Source: Mytilus edulis
Lineage: Eukaryota; Mollusca; Bivalvia; Mytilida; Mytilidae
DNA length: 64,000 nucleotides
Assembly: GCF_963676685.1 (NCBI RefSeq)
Contig: NC_092354.1
Span: 19,164,746 to 19,228,745 of the forward strand
Direction: 5' to 3'
Below the pieces are notes generated by a model, which searched no databases, had not been told where the DNA came from, and was given only the letters and a program-made list of their open reading frames with translations. Below are positions 48,041-58,950 of the stretch, one piece after another (the stretch's first letter is position 1; each line of letters begins with the position of its first letter). Made by a program: the position numbers and the translations under genes.

Positions 48041-48284
48041 TGTCACTGATTTTTGCAAATTGTCAGGTCAAGTGTTGCATTCCTAATTCCAAATAGCAAT
48101 ATTATAATAAGGTTTATTGACTGTTAAAGATGATATTTAATCATAAATAACTGTTTAAGATGATGAACATGTAAGCATACAAAAACAAAAGCCCTAATGA
48201 TCTTTTAAGTCATCCTACATTTTTTTCCTTGTGTATCTTTAAAACAAAGTCATTGCATAAATTAGTTGATATGTATAAACAAGA
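48041..48284. other. Spacer
   Basis: Nothing recognised. Confidence 0.4.
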
Positions 48285-48905
48285 AGATGTGGTAAGAATA
48301 CCAATGAGACATCTCTCAACCCAAATCACAGCGCATAAAAAGTTAACAGATATAGGAAGATGTGGTGTGAGTGCCAATGAGACAACTCTCCATACAAATA
48401 ACAATTTAAAAAGTAAACCATTATAGGTTAAAGTACGGCCTTCAACACGGAGCCTTAGCTCACACCGAACAACAAGCTATAAAGGGCCCCAAAATTACTA
48501 GTGTAAAACAGGTATAGGTCAAAAACATGGAGCCTTGGCTCACACCAAGCAACAAGTTATAATGGGCCCCAAAAATAACAGAAAACCAACTGTGGAATCT
48601 ATATGAAAAAAAAAGAAACCAGAAACATGAACAAGTTACTACACCAACAAATGACAACCACTGAACAACGTCAATGGCATCTGACTTAGAAAAGGTGCAT
48701 AAAAAAATGTAGCGTTTTAAACATTACAACAGGAGCCAACCTTCACCCTTACCGGAGACCGTAATGTATCATAACAATATAAAAAGACCCAAGATAAATT
48801 ATCAATTGAATGATTGAACATTTGAAATGGATGAACTTGATCACAAAGACATTTAAACAAAAACAAGTAAGCATACAGCTGCCATGCACTGAATGAATGC
48901 CAGTT
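48285..48905 (+). repeat. Dispersed mussel repeat, longest copy, internally duplicated
   Basis: The plus-strand copy starts AAGATGTGGTAAGAATACC and restarts 76 bp later with AAGATGTGGTGTGAGTGCC. It runs through GAGACAACTCTCCATACAAA, GTACGGCCTTCAACACGGAG, GCCTTAGCTCACACCGAAC, AAAGGGCCCCAAAATTAC, then a second GCCTTGGCTCACACC..GGGCCCC block, and AACAAATGACAACCACTGAAC. The other copies (27890, 36060, 38060, 38480, 43320, 11470) are on the opposite strand. Frames in it are not genes. Confidence 0.88.
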
Positions 48906-49230
48906 TGATCTAATCATCTACATGTATGACACAAAAAAAACAATATTAAAACTTATATGTTTCATGAAAATTGTTTATCTGGAATTTTTCTGTTGGAAAT
49001 TAAATTTGTCTGGAAATATTTATTTCCACAGGATATTTTCTTGGAATTTTTAGTATTATTCTCATTTTTTTCCTGGAATATTTTTTAGAATTTTTGAAAT
49101 AATCTGGAAATTATTGACAACTTACAGAATATTTTCTGGAAAATCTGAGATTTTGACAGATTTTTTTTCTGGAAATCCTTAACCTTCTATAGGGGGGGTA
49201 TGGATTATTTCTGGAATAGCCCATTTCATT

Positions 49231-49312
49231 TTGTTTACATTGTTTGTAATATGCCATGTGTATACTTAGAGAAGAAGAAAGTTTACAAAATTGTTTGAAC
49301 ATTTAAATTGAA
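49231..49312 (+). repeat. LINE 3'-end fragment like 31806-31905
   Basis: TTGTTTACATTGTTTGTAAT, then ATGCCATGTGTATACTTA differs by one base from 31806-31843, and the copy ends ATTGTTTGAACATTTAAATT similarly. It starts 9 bp after the end of the 6.27-kb element. Confidence 0.75.
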
Positions 49313-49829
49313 TTTAGTTGATTTTATTATAATACACACATACACGGAACTCGTGACAGGAGTACATGTTTGTTGCTAAGCAACATGGGTATATTCTATA
49401 TTTTAATATTTTGCAATAAGAGTAATTACTGTTTAAGAATTATGCAAAGTTATTTTACATACAAATTTATTCAGAATAAATTGTATTTGGTATTAGAAAT
49501 TATGCATCTAAATATTAAGATAGTATGGCAATGATTTTATTAATTCTAAAAGCTAATTGTTTCCATAGCAACAAATTATTATACAAAACATTTGAAATTA
49601 AATATCCTTTTTTAGTTGAAATGATTCGGTTTATTTAACATATTGTATTATGCATTAACCTGTACGTAAAGTTTTGTAAAGCTGTTTCACTTGATAAAAT
49701 AGAGTTTGGGCAAGTTTTATTTAATTAGTTAAAATTTGCATAGAGTTATGTCCCTTAATTTAGTTCATTTGTGAAATTCTAAATATATTATCAAGTGAGA
49801 CTTGCTATTTTATTGTGTAAAATCTGTAG
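49313..49829. promoter_or_regulatory. Presumed promoter region of the gene at 51348 (no motif assigned)
   Basis: 517 bp of AT-rich sequence upstream of the leader exon. I see no clear TATA box at a fixed distance. Assigned by position only. Confidence 0.3.
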
Positions 49830-49951
49830 CACTTTGATTACTGATTTCAAGAAATAAACATCTATATTTACTAGAACTTTCTCTTGTTTTACACCAGGCA
49901 CTAAAAGTCATCGGACTGAGAGACACAGCACAGAAAGTCAGTACGACAAAA
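49830..49951 (+). other. 5' untranslated leader exon of the gene at 51348
   Basis: The first 68 bp match the leader at 32211-32278. Unlike that copy, TTTTACACCAG is followed here by GCACTAAAAG instead of a GT donor, and the exon seems to extend to GACAAAA/GTAAGAG, with the donor at 49952-49953. It contains no ATG in a useful frame. The exact 5' end is unknown. Confidence 0.6.
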
Positions 49952-50251
49952 GTAAGAGTTAAAAATTCCTTCTTTTAATTTAGATTTATTATGCATGTCT
50001 CTATACATAGTATGCGACGCGTAACAGTTTATGAGTAAGTGTTTGTTATGGATATATTTCTGACTCCATTTATGAAAGAAAATTTATAGAGCAGAGAATT
50101 TTGATTTTTTTTTGTATCAATTTAAAATGTAGATTCAAATATTTTTCACTTCAAACAAAAAAGTAAAACTTCTTCAATGATGTATAGTTCGGCGTCCGCA
50201 AGAAAGAAGCAAAGGAAAGTGTTTATCTCTTCTTCACAAATACCTATTTCA

Positions 50252-50315
50252 CGTCCTGAATATGCATGAAATATTTGCCACTGGACATTAAGCAACCAAC
50301 AATCAATCAATCAAT
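50252..50315 (+). mobile_element. 5'-truncated SINE with perfect 15-bp target duplication
   Basis: A 64-bp insert (TGAATATGCATGAAATATTT, then GCCACTGGACATTAAGCAAC and an AATC tail) is bounded by CAAATACCTATTTCA at 50237-50251 and again at 50316-50330. It lies in the intron 49952-51341. Confidence 0.93.
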
Positions 50316-51347
50316 CAAATACCTATTTCATTGAATCTCGATATTTTTCATGTTTATAATTTTTCTAACAATGACGTTCTACCTCCATAAGCCTGGAAAT
50401 GACATGGCGGGTCACATATATAAACAATACACATAAAACATGCTATATAGGTTACAAACCATATTATCAACAAGCGAAATATGTTTTTTTAAACGAATAA
50501 AGAGACAAGTCTGAGTCGTTCCAAGCACCGTTGTTTACATTGAAAACAAGAACAGGTTTAAATAAGAAATAAAACACACAAACCATCCAATTTTAATTCT
50601 GAGCAAAAAACTTATTGAGCACAAAAATAATTTCTATCTGACAAGCGGGTCCCCTGGAAAATTTTCATCAGGTAAGTTCTTGGTCAGTCATTGATATAAA
50701 ACGTTGCAGTCGAAAAGCAATAGATTTATAATTATTCATAATGACTAGTTCCGTCTAAATTAAACTTTGGATGAAAAAGCTAAAACCTTTTAATCTAATT
50801 AACAGGAATTTATAGACAAATTGAAAAAAAAAAAATACGACTGCAACTAAGGTCAACTTTGATAATGATTGATAAACAACTTACCTTGAAACTAACAAGA
50901 TAATATAAGGTATTAAATTGCTTAACAATTTGCATTTTACGTAGGAAAATATCTATGACTTGTGAATTTCGCTGGAGAAACTAAATGATAGTTAACCAGC
51001 CGCGATACTTTTCTAAATTGTGTACAAATCTTGTATGAGTATAATGCGCATAGCATGCGGCTTTTATTGTTCGACAATATTTGTGTCTTGAAATTGCCCT
51101 GATTTAGTAAAAATATATCCATTGATTTTGCAGAATGTTTGAAAAAAAAACACTTTCTTGGACTATAATTACATGATACAAATTGATGACATTATATACA
51201 AAGTACAAAGCATTGACTCAAACTGAATAGCAAACTATGAATTGTTTATATCGAATTGTAGATTTTCAAATGTTTTTGGCCTAAGTATCACTTGCAAACA
51301 CATGTTCATTTTATTATATTGTTTTCATTTTTCATTTGCAGAAAACA

Positions 51348-51806
51348 ATGGATGTTTATATAGCTAATGCTAGTTCTCACAATGTTCATGTTAAAGTTGG
51401 ATGCGATATCGAATACCAACAATCAGCTAATGTTGGTGTAGACGCAAATGCTGGTGCTTTTGGTGGAATAGGAGTACAAGTAACCAAGGAAACACAATGG
51501 AAAGAAACTTCCAAAGTAGGATTTACAAAGTTGAATAGGTACTCTTCTATGGAATTCCACCCAGATTCAAAGAAAAAGGTATGCTACGTGACCATAGAAA
51601 CCAGAACAGACAGAGGAACAATTTCACATTGTGAAAATCATCCACTGGCCAAAAACCGTGGATTGATAATTGATAGCTCCCTATATATACACAACGCAAA
51701 AAAAGGATCAACGTGGACAGATATTGATGGAGTTAAACATAGACCAGATTTAGAAAACAAGGAAAAATTACCAAAAGATTACGCATGTTCTGCCCTTAAT
51801 ATCTAA
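51348..51806 (+). CDS. Uncharacterised 152-residue bivalve protein
   Basis: The single coding exon starts 7 bases after a clean acceptor (TTTTTCATTTGCAG, ending 51341), with context AAAACAATGG at the ATG. The frame ends TAA at 51804-51806. The protein begins MDVYIANASSHNVHVKVG and has no signal peptide or membrane segment, so it is probably cytosolic or released by a non-classical route. Residues 1-60 look like beta strands around a Gly/Ala-rich loop (DANAGAFGGIGVQ). The middle (residues 66-97) has CYVTIETRTDRG, then a strand-rich part, and the C-terminal 40 residues are charged. Codon use is balanced, unlike surrounding noise. I know similar N-termini from bivalve proteins without assigned function, recalled and not searched. 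An upstream in-frame TTG lies in the intron and is not the start. Neighbours are all repeats. Confidence 0.85.
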   Translation: MDVYIANASSHNVHVKVGCDIEYQQSANVGVDANAGAFGGIGVQVTKETQWKETSKVGFTKLNRYSSMEFHPDSKKKVCYVTIETRTDRGTISHCENHPLAKNRGLIIDSSLYIHNAKKGSTWTDIDGVKHRPDLENKEKLPKDYACSALNI

Positions 51807-51818
51807 ATGTCATCTCGT

Positions 51819-51824
51819 ATTAAA
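51819..51824 (+). terminator. Polyadenylation signal ATTAAA
   Basis: 13 bp after the stop codon of the gene at 51348, the common variant hexamer. Cleavage would be expected about 10-30 bp later, before the hairpin array. Confidence 0.55.
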
Positions 51825-51873
51825 GATTCGAAATAATTTCTTGTTTTTGATGTGCAGAATAAAGCATTTTGTT

Positions 51874-52635
51874 TATTAGTCTTTCCACCTTTCCGTGGAA
51901 AGACCTTTTGATTTTGTTCTGATTATTAGGTCTTTCCACCTTTCCGTGGAAAGACCTATAGGTTTTGTTCTGATTATTAGGTCTTTCCACCTTTCCGTGG
52001 AAAGACCTATAGGTTTTGTTCTGATAATTAGGTCTTTCCACCTTTCCGTGGAAAGACCTAGATAGGTTTTGTTCTGATTATTAGGTCTTTCCACCTTTCC
52101 GTGGAAAGACCTATATGTTTTGTTCTGATTATTAGGTCTTTCCACCTTTCCGTGGAAAGACCTATAGGTTTTGTTCTGATTATTAGGTCTTTCCACCTTT
52201 CCGTGGAAAGACCTATAGGTTTTGTTCTGATTATTAGGTCTTTCCACCTTTCCGTGGAAAGACCTATAGGTTTTGTTCTGATTATTAGGTCTTTCCACCT
52301 TTCCGTGGAAAGACCTATATGTTTTGTTCTGATTATTAGGTCTTTCAACCTTTCCGTGGAAAGACCTATAGGTTTTGTTCTGATTATTAGGTCTTTCCAC
52401 CTTTCCGTGGAAAGACCTATAGGTTTTGTTCTGATTATTAGGTCTTTCCACCTTTCCGTGGAAAGACCTATAGGTTTTGTTCTGATTATTAGGTCTTTCC
52501 ACCTTTCCGTGGAAAGACCTATAGGTTTTGTTCTGATTATTAGGTCTTTCCACCTTTCCGTGGAAAGACCTATTGATTTTGTTCTGATTATTAGGTCTTT
52601 CCACCTTTCCGTGGAAAGACCTATAGGTTTTGTTC
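51874..52635. repeat. Tandem array of 15 hairpin units, 51-bp period
   Basis: Each unit is AGGTCTTTCCAC, loop CTTTCC, GTGGAAAGACCT (a perfect 12-bp stem), then a 21-base spacer ATAGGTTTTGTTCTGATTAT plus T. Units are nearly identical. A few carry TATATG, TTGATT or TTTTGATT in the spacer, and unit 10 has TCTTTCAACC. 51 is a multiple of 3 without internal stops, so the array is open in several frames on both strands (for example 51876-52604 and 52101-52685); these are not genes. Single copies of the same hairpin occur at unit borders of the repeat region on the right. Confidence 0.97.
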
Positions 52636-53403
52636 CAGTGGGAAATACTGGGAAAACCCGGGTTTTACTGGGTTTTAGTGGGTAATACTGGACAATACTG
52701 GGTATTATAAATTATTTGTCTGAATTTCAAAGAGGATTCAGTGATAAACACAAATGCAATACATTTAATAAGATATTTATACCCTATTTTGTTTATTTAG
52801 CATTTGTCTAGATTGGCAAACTGCAAATAGAAAGCAAATAAATCATTTTTTTTTCAAATGAATATAGCTCCTATTAAGAATTACCGGTAACAATTACATG
52901 TATTAAAGAAACATCACATTTAAATAATGTATATGTACTGTCACTAATTAATAAGTAATTATTCAGATTAGAACACAGATTTGTTTATGTAATGTAACAA
53001 TAATCAGTCCTTTCAATTTTATAAGTGTTAATGGCATGACCCTGTAGGGTGTTTACTTAGCAATATGAATGTATAACAATTGAAATTAACAATTCACTTA
53101 AACACTGCAATAAAATGCATTTTTCAAAGTTTGGATTCTTGAAACAATACTTGGAAATTAAAAGGTATCTTTAAATGTGCACTATTATGCCTACATATAA
53201 AATTAATAGAGAAGAGAATGAAATTGAATTTTTTTGAAATGACTGTCAATGGTTATCTGTATAAAAGTATATATTTAGCTGTTATACTATGAAACTATAA
53301 CAAGTCTTTACTATTTTGTGTTAAAATAAGCTTAAAAAATCATATTGCCCAGTAATGCCCACTATTCCCCATTTCTGGGAGTATTGCCCAGCCAGCTTTT
53401 GAA
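52636..53403. mobile_element. Candidate ~0.76-kb element with TACTGGG-rich ends
   Basis: The left end is GGGAAATACTGGGAAAACCC followed by more TACTGGG copies (to about 52705). The right end at 53347-53395 is the inverse type (CCCAGTAATGCCCACTATTC, then GGGAGTATTGCCCAG). It begins exactly where the last hairpin unit breaks off within TTTTGTTC. The interior is AT-rich without coding frames. Confidence 0.55.
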
Positions 53404-53654
53404 AAAAAACTCTGCTTAACTGAATACTTTCCCATATAAGAGTTATCTCCCCGAACACTGTTTTTCTTGTGGCCACTTCTCCTCCGCAACCGTAAAAGAT
53501 TACGACAAATTTATTTTACCAAATTGCTCGTTATATCCTCAGGATGTTCTGTTTCATTTTGACCGAAGCCGTATAGAGATTCCATATGAGAGTTAGTTCC
53601 CCTTTTGTATTTGAAATTTTGAAATGTATTTTAAACTGGAAAACCATAAGTGAT

Positions 53655-54230
53655 AGAGACCTAGGGTCTTTTGATTTGAGATCCTTGGTCCAAAAAAAGG
53701 AAAATTAGGTCAAGGTCAAAGGTCAAGGTTATATTCTAAATTTTGATTTTGGCTTATTTTCACTCACTTTCATTAACCTTATAAGATATCGACAAATTAT
53801 TTTTACTAAATTGTTAGTTGCGACATGTCGTAACATAATAATTTTGGTTGAAAGGGTGCGTAGACAATAAATGGGAGTTTTAGCCCCTATCACATCTAGA
53901 ATTATGCGTAAAGTGATATAACTTATTAACCATACATATTAGAGACCTAGGGTCTTTTGATTTGAGATCCTTGGTCCAAAAAAATGAAAAATAGGTCAAG
54001 GTCAAAGGTCAAGGTCATATTCTAAATTTTTTGATTTTGGCTTATTTTCACTAATTTTCATTAACCTTATAAGATATCAACAAATTATTTTTACTAAATT
54101 GTTAGTTGCGACATGTCGTTTCTTAATAATTTTGGTTGAAAGGATGCGTAATTAATAAACAGGAGTTTTAGCCCCTATCATATCTAAAATTATGCGTAAA
54201 GTGATATAACTTATTTACCATACATATTAG
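53655..54230 (+). repeat. Internal 287-bp tandem duplication in the first unit
   Basis: AGAGACCTAGGGTCTTTTGA, then TTTGAGATCCTTGG occurs at 53655, 53941 and 54229, spacing 286 and 288 bp. It doubles the AGGTCA cluster (53705 and 53993). Confidence 0.88.
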
Positions 54231-54462
54231 AGACCTAGGGTCTTTTGATTTGAGATCCTCAGTTTGTGACGTTGAAATTGAGGTCAAGGTCAGAGGTAAA
54301 TTTGACGTTCTAGATTATGACCTTTGCTTTAAATTCATATCTATACATTATAAAGCCATAGGAACTGACATTTTAGACTGATTTTTAATATTTTAATATC
54401 AAAATAGATATTTACTGGTGGAAAGACCTTCAATTGTTCTCTGAACAATTGGTTTTTAATTA

Positions 54463-54492
54463 GGTCTTTCCACCTTTCCATGGAAAGACCTA
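54463..54492. repeat. Solo hairpin of the 51-bp array type
   Basis: AGGTCTTTCCACCTTTCCAT, then GGAAAGACCT, followed by the same TATAGGTTTTGTTCTGATTA spacer. One stem base differs from the array consensus (A for G). Confidence 0.9.
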
Positions 54493-55554
54493 TAGGTTTT
54501 GTTCTGATTATTATTATTTTTCTTCTTCCGCCTAAATTTTTTTCTTGCATAGTTTTGTTGTTTCAAAAGATGTTGCTTAGATATTTAGAATATGATATCA
54601 AATAGTTTATACGCTTTAAATATTGACAACTGCTTAACAAAATACTTTACGTTGTAAGAACCTCCCTGAACACTGTTTTTCTTGTGGCCACTACTCCTTC
54701 GCAACCGTAAAAGATTACGACAAATTTATTTTACCAAATTGCTCGTTACATCTTAAGGATAAGAATATTCATTTGGACCGAAGCTATATGGCGACTCCAT
54801 ATGAGAGTTATTCCCCCTTTTTCATTTGATTCAAGATATATGCATTTCTAACTAGTAAACCATAAGTGATAGAGACTTAGGGTCTTCAGATTTGAGGTCC
54901 TTGGTCCAAAAAAATAAAAATGAGGTCAAGGTCAAAGGTCAAGGTCATAATTTAAATTTTGATTTTGGCTTATTTTCACTTATTTTCAAATACCTTATGA
55001 CATATCGACAAATATTTTTTCGTAAATTGTTAGCTGCGACATGTCCTTACTTGTATATTTTGGTTGAAAGGGTGCGCAGACAATAAATGAGAGTTTTTGC
55101 CAATCTTACATTTAGAATTACGCGTAAAGTGATATTACTCATTAACCAAACATATTAAAGACCTAGGGTCTTTTGATTTAAGGTCCTTGGTTTGTTACCT
55201 TGAAATTGAGGTCAAGGTCATAGGTTAATATGGCGTGCTAGATTTTGACCTTTGCTTTGAATTCATATAATTACATCATAAAGCCATAGGAACTAACATT
55301 TTAAAATGATTTTTCATATTTCAATATCAAAATAGATCTTTACTAGTGGAAAGACCTACAATTGTTCTCTGAACAATTGGTTTTTAATTATTATTTTTCT
55401 TCTTCCCCCTAAATTTTTTTCTTGCGTAGTTTTGTTGTTTCAAAAGATGTCGCTTAGATATTTGGAATATGATATCGTATAGTTTATACGCTTTAAAAAT
55501 TGACAACTGCGTAACAAAATACTAAACCTTGTAAGAGTTATCTCCCCAAACACT

Positions 55555-57340
55555 GTTTTTCTTGTGGCCACTACTCCATCTCAACCGTAAAAGATTACGA
55601 CAAATTTATTTTACCAAATTGCTCGTTACATCTTAAGGATTAGGATATTCATTAGGACCGAAGCTTTACGGAGACTCCATATGAGAGTTATTCCCCATTT
55701 TCATTTGAATTAAGTAATATGCATTTCTAAATGGTACACCATAAGTGATAGAGACCAAGGGTCTTTAGATTTGAGGTCCTGTGTCCAAAAAAAGGAAAAT
55801 GAGGTCAAGGTCAAAGGTCAAGGTCATATTCTAAATTTTGATATTGGCTAATTTTCCCTTATTTTCAAAAACCTTAAAAGATATCGACAAATTATTTTTA
55901 CTAAATTGTTAGTTGCGACATGTTGTAACTTAATAAATTTTGGTTGGAAGGGTGAGTAAACAATAAATGAGAGTTTTTCGCCCATCTTATATTTAAAATC
56001 ATGCCTAAAGTGATATAACTCATTAACCATACATATTATAGACCTAGGGTCTTTTTATTTGAGGTCCTTGGTTGGTGACCTTGAAATTTAAGTCAAGGTC
56101 ATATGTTAATACGACGTTCTAGATTTTTGACCTTTGCTTTAAATTCATATAATTTATACATTATAAAGTCATAGGAACTGACATTTTTGATTGATTTTTA
56201 ATATTTTGATAATAAAATAGATCTTTACTTGTGGAAAGACCTTCAATTGTTCTTTGAACAATTGTTTTTTAATTATTTTTTTCTTTTCTTCCACGCCTAA
56301 TTTTTTTTCTTGCGTAGTATTGTTGTTTAACAAGTTGTCGCTTAGATATTTGGAATATGATATCGTATAGTTTATACGCTTTAAAAATTTACAACCACGT
56401 AACAAAATACTTTTCCTTGTATGAGTTATCTCCCCGAACACTGTTTTTCTTGTGGCCACTACTCCATCTCAACCGTAAAAGATTACGACAAATTTATTTT
56501 ACCAAATTGCTCATTACATCTTAAGGATTAGGATATTCATTAGGACCGAAGCTTTACGGAGACTCCATATGAGAGTTATTCCCCATTTTCATTTGAATTA
56601 AGTAATATGCATTTCTAAATGGTACACCATAAGTGATAGAGACCAAGGGTCTTTAGATTTGAGGTCCTGTGTCCAAAAAAAGGAAAATGAGGTCAAGGTC
56701 AAAGGTCAAGGTCATATTCTAAATTTTGATATTGGCTAATTTTCCCTTATTTTCAAAAACCTTAAAAGATATCGACAAATTATTTTTACTAAATTGTTAG
56801 TTGCGACATGTTGTAACTTAATAAATTTTGGTTGGAAGGGTGAGTAAACAATAAATGAGAGTTTTTCGCCCATCTTATATTTAAAATCATGCCTAAAGTG
56901 ATATAACTCATTAACCATACATATTATAGACCTAGGGTCTTTTTATTTGAGGTCCTTGGTTGGTGACCTTGAAATTTAAGTCAAGGTCATATGTTAATAC
57001 GACGTTCTAGATTTTGACCTTTGCTTTAAATTCATATAATTTATACATTATAAAGTCATAGGAACTGACATTTTTGATTGATTTTTAATATTTTGATAAT
57101 AAAATAGATCTTTACTTGTGGAAAGACCTTCAATTGTTCTTTGAACAATTGTTTTTTAATTATTTTTTTCTTTTCTTCCGCGCCTAATTTTTTTTCTTGC
57201 GTAGTATTGTTGTTTAACAAGTTGTCGCTTAGATATTTGGAATATGATATCGTATAGTTTATACGCTTTAAAAATTTACAACCACGTAACAAAATACTTT
57301 TCCTTGTATGAGTTATCTCCCCGAACACTGTTTTTCTTGT
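55555..57340 (+). repeat. Near-identical pair of adjacent 888-bp units
   Basis: The two units starting at the markers 55551 and 56439 agree almost base for base (I noticed one substitution, CCACGCC against CCGCGCC, and one T indel at about 56127), whereas other units differ at many places. Both share the otherwise unusual CCATCTCAACCG, while the unit after them has CCTTCGCAACCG. Confidence 0.9.
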
Positions 57341-58919
57341 GGCCACTACTCCTTCGCAACCGTAAAAGATTACAACAAATTTATTTTACCAAATTGCTCG
57401 TTACATCTTGAGGATAAGAATATTCATTTGGACCGAAGCTATATTGCGACTCCATATGAGAGTTATTTCCCCTTTTTCATTTGATTCAAGTTATATGCAT
57501 TTCTAACTAGTAAACCATAAGTGATAGAGACCTAGGGTCTTCAGATTTGAGGGCCTTGGTCCAAAAACACGAAAATGAGGTCAAGGTCAAAGGTCAAGGT
57601 CATATCCTCAATTTTGATTTGGCTTATTTTCACTAATTTTCAAATACTGTATGACATATCGACAAATAATTTTTCATAAATTGTTAGTTGCGACATATCC
57701 TTACTTGTATATTTTGGTTGAAAGGGTGCACATACAATAAATAAGAGTTTTTGCCCATCTTACATTTAGAATTATGCGTAAAGTGATATTACTCATTAAC
57801 CAAACATATTAAAGACCTACGGTCTTTTTATTTAAGGTCCTTGGTTTGTGACCTTGAAATTGAGGTCAAGGTCATAGGTTAATAGGACGTTCTAGATTTT
57901 GAGCTTTACTTTAAATCCATATTAATACATCACAAAGCCATATGAACTAACATTTAAAACTGATTTTTTATATTTCTATATCAAAATAGATCTTTACTAG
58001 TGGAAAGACCTTCAATTGTTCACTGAACAATTGGTTTTTAATTATTTTTTTTTTCTTCCGCCTAATTTCTTTCTTGCGTAGTATTGATGTTTCAAAAGAT
58101 GTCGCTTAGATATTTGGAATATGATATCGTATAGTTGATACGCTTTAAAAACTTACAACCACGTAACAAAATACTTTACGTTGTCAGAGTTATCTCCCCA
58201 AACACTGTTTTTCTTGTGGCCACTAATCCTTCGCAACCGTAAAAGATTACGACAAATTTATTTTGCCAAATTGCTCGTTACATCTAAAGAATAAGGATAT
58301 TCATTTGGACCGAAGCTATATGGCGAGTCCATATGAGAGTTATTCCCCCTTTTTCATTTGATTCAAGTGATATGCATTTCTAACTAGTAAACCATAAGTG
58401 AAAGAGACCTAGGGTCTTCAGATTTGAGGTCCTTGGTCCAAAAAAATGAAAATTAGGTCATGGTCAAAGGTCAAGGTCATATTCGAAATCTTGATTTTGG
58501 CTTATTTTCACTCAAATCATTAATCTTATAAGATATTGACAAATTATTTTTACAAAATTGTTATTTGGGACATGTAGTAACTTATAAATTTTGGTTCAAA
58601 GGGTGCGTAGACAATAAATGAGAGTTTTAGCCCCTCTTATATTTAGAATTATGTGTAAAGTGATATTACTCATTAACCATACATATTTAAGACCTATGGT
58701 CTTTTGATTCGATGTCCTTAGTTTGTGACCTTGAAATTGAGGTCAAGGTCAAAGGTTAATAGGACGTTCTAGATTTTGACCTTTGCTTTAAATTCATATT
58801 TAAACACCATAAAGCCATAGGAACTGACATGTTGGACTGATTTTTAATACTTTAATATCAAAATAGATCTTAACTTGTGGAAAGACCTTCAATTGTTCTC
58901 TGAACAATTGGTTTTTAAT

Positions 58920-58950
58920 TAGGTCTTTCAACCTTTTCGGTTGAAAGACC
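58920..58950. repeat. Variant hairpin with compensatory stem change
   Basis: AGGTCTTTCAACC TTTTC GGTTGAAAGACCT. Relative to the array hairpin, C10 of the left arm is A and its partner G on the right arm is T, so the stem stays fully paired (13 bp). The TATAGGTTTTGTTCTGATTA spacer follows. Confidence 0.92.

Larger units (their letters stand above)
42953..49222. mobile_element. 6.27-kb TIR-bounded element with 3-bp duplication ATT
   Basis: GGGCTATTCCAGAAATAATC, then CATACCCCCCCTATAGAAGGT at the left is matched exactly in reverse at 49182-49222: 41 bp without a difference. ATT stands outside both ends (42950-42952 and 49223-49225), weak by itself at 3 bp. Both subterminal regions (to about 43210 and from about 48930) are rich in CAGAAAAAAATCTGGAA-type repeats. 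The interior is a collection of decayed elements with no transposase seen. It lies 31 bp from the right end of the 10-kb element. Alternatively the two ends belong to separate short elements. Confidence 0.68.

Noticed and set aside
51874..52635. CRISPR array
   Set aside because: Spacers are constant and short, the sequence is eukaryotic, and no cas genes exist. It is a tandem repeat of hairpins.
51820..52685. Long frames of up to 242 codons on both strands in the 51-bp array
   Set aside because: The period is 17 codons with no internal stop in several frames, so any strand and frame stays open. Not a repeat protein.
55848..56030. 60-codon frame repeated at 56736-56918, and 96-codon frames at 56169 and 57056
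   Set aside because: Repeated only because of the recent unit duplication. Other units have stops in the same place.
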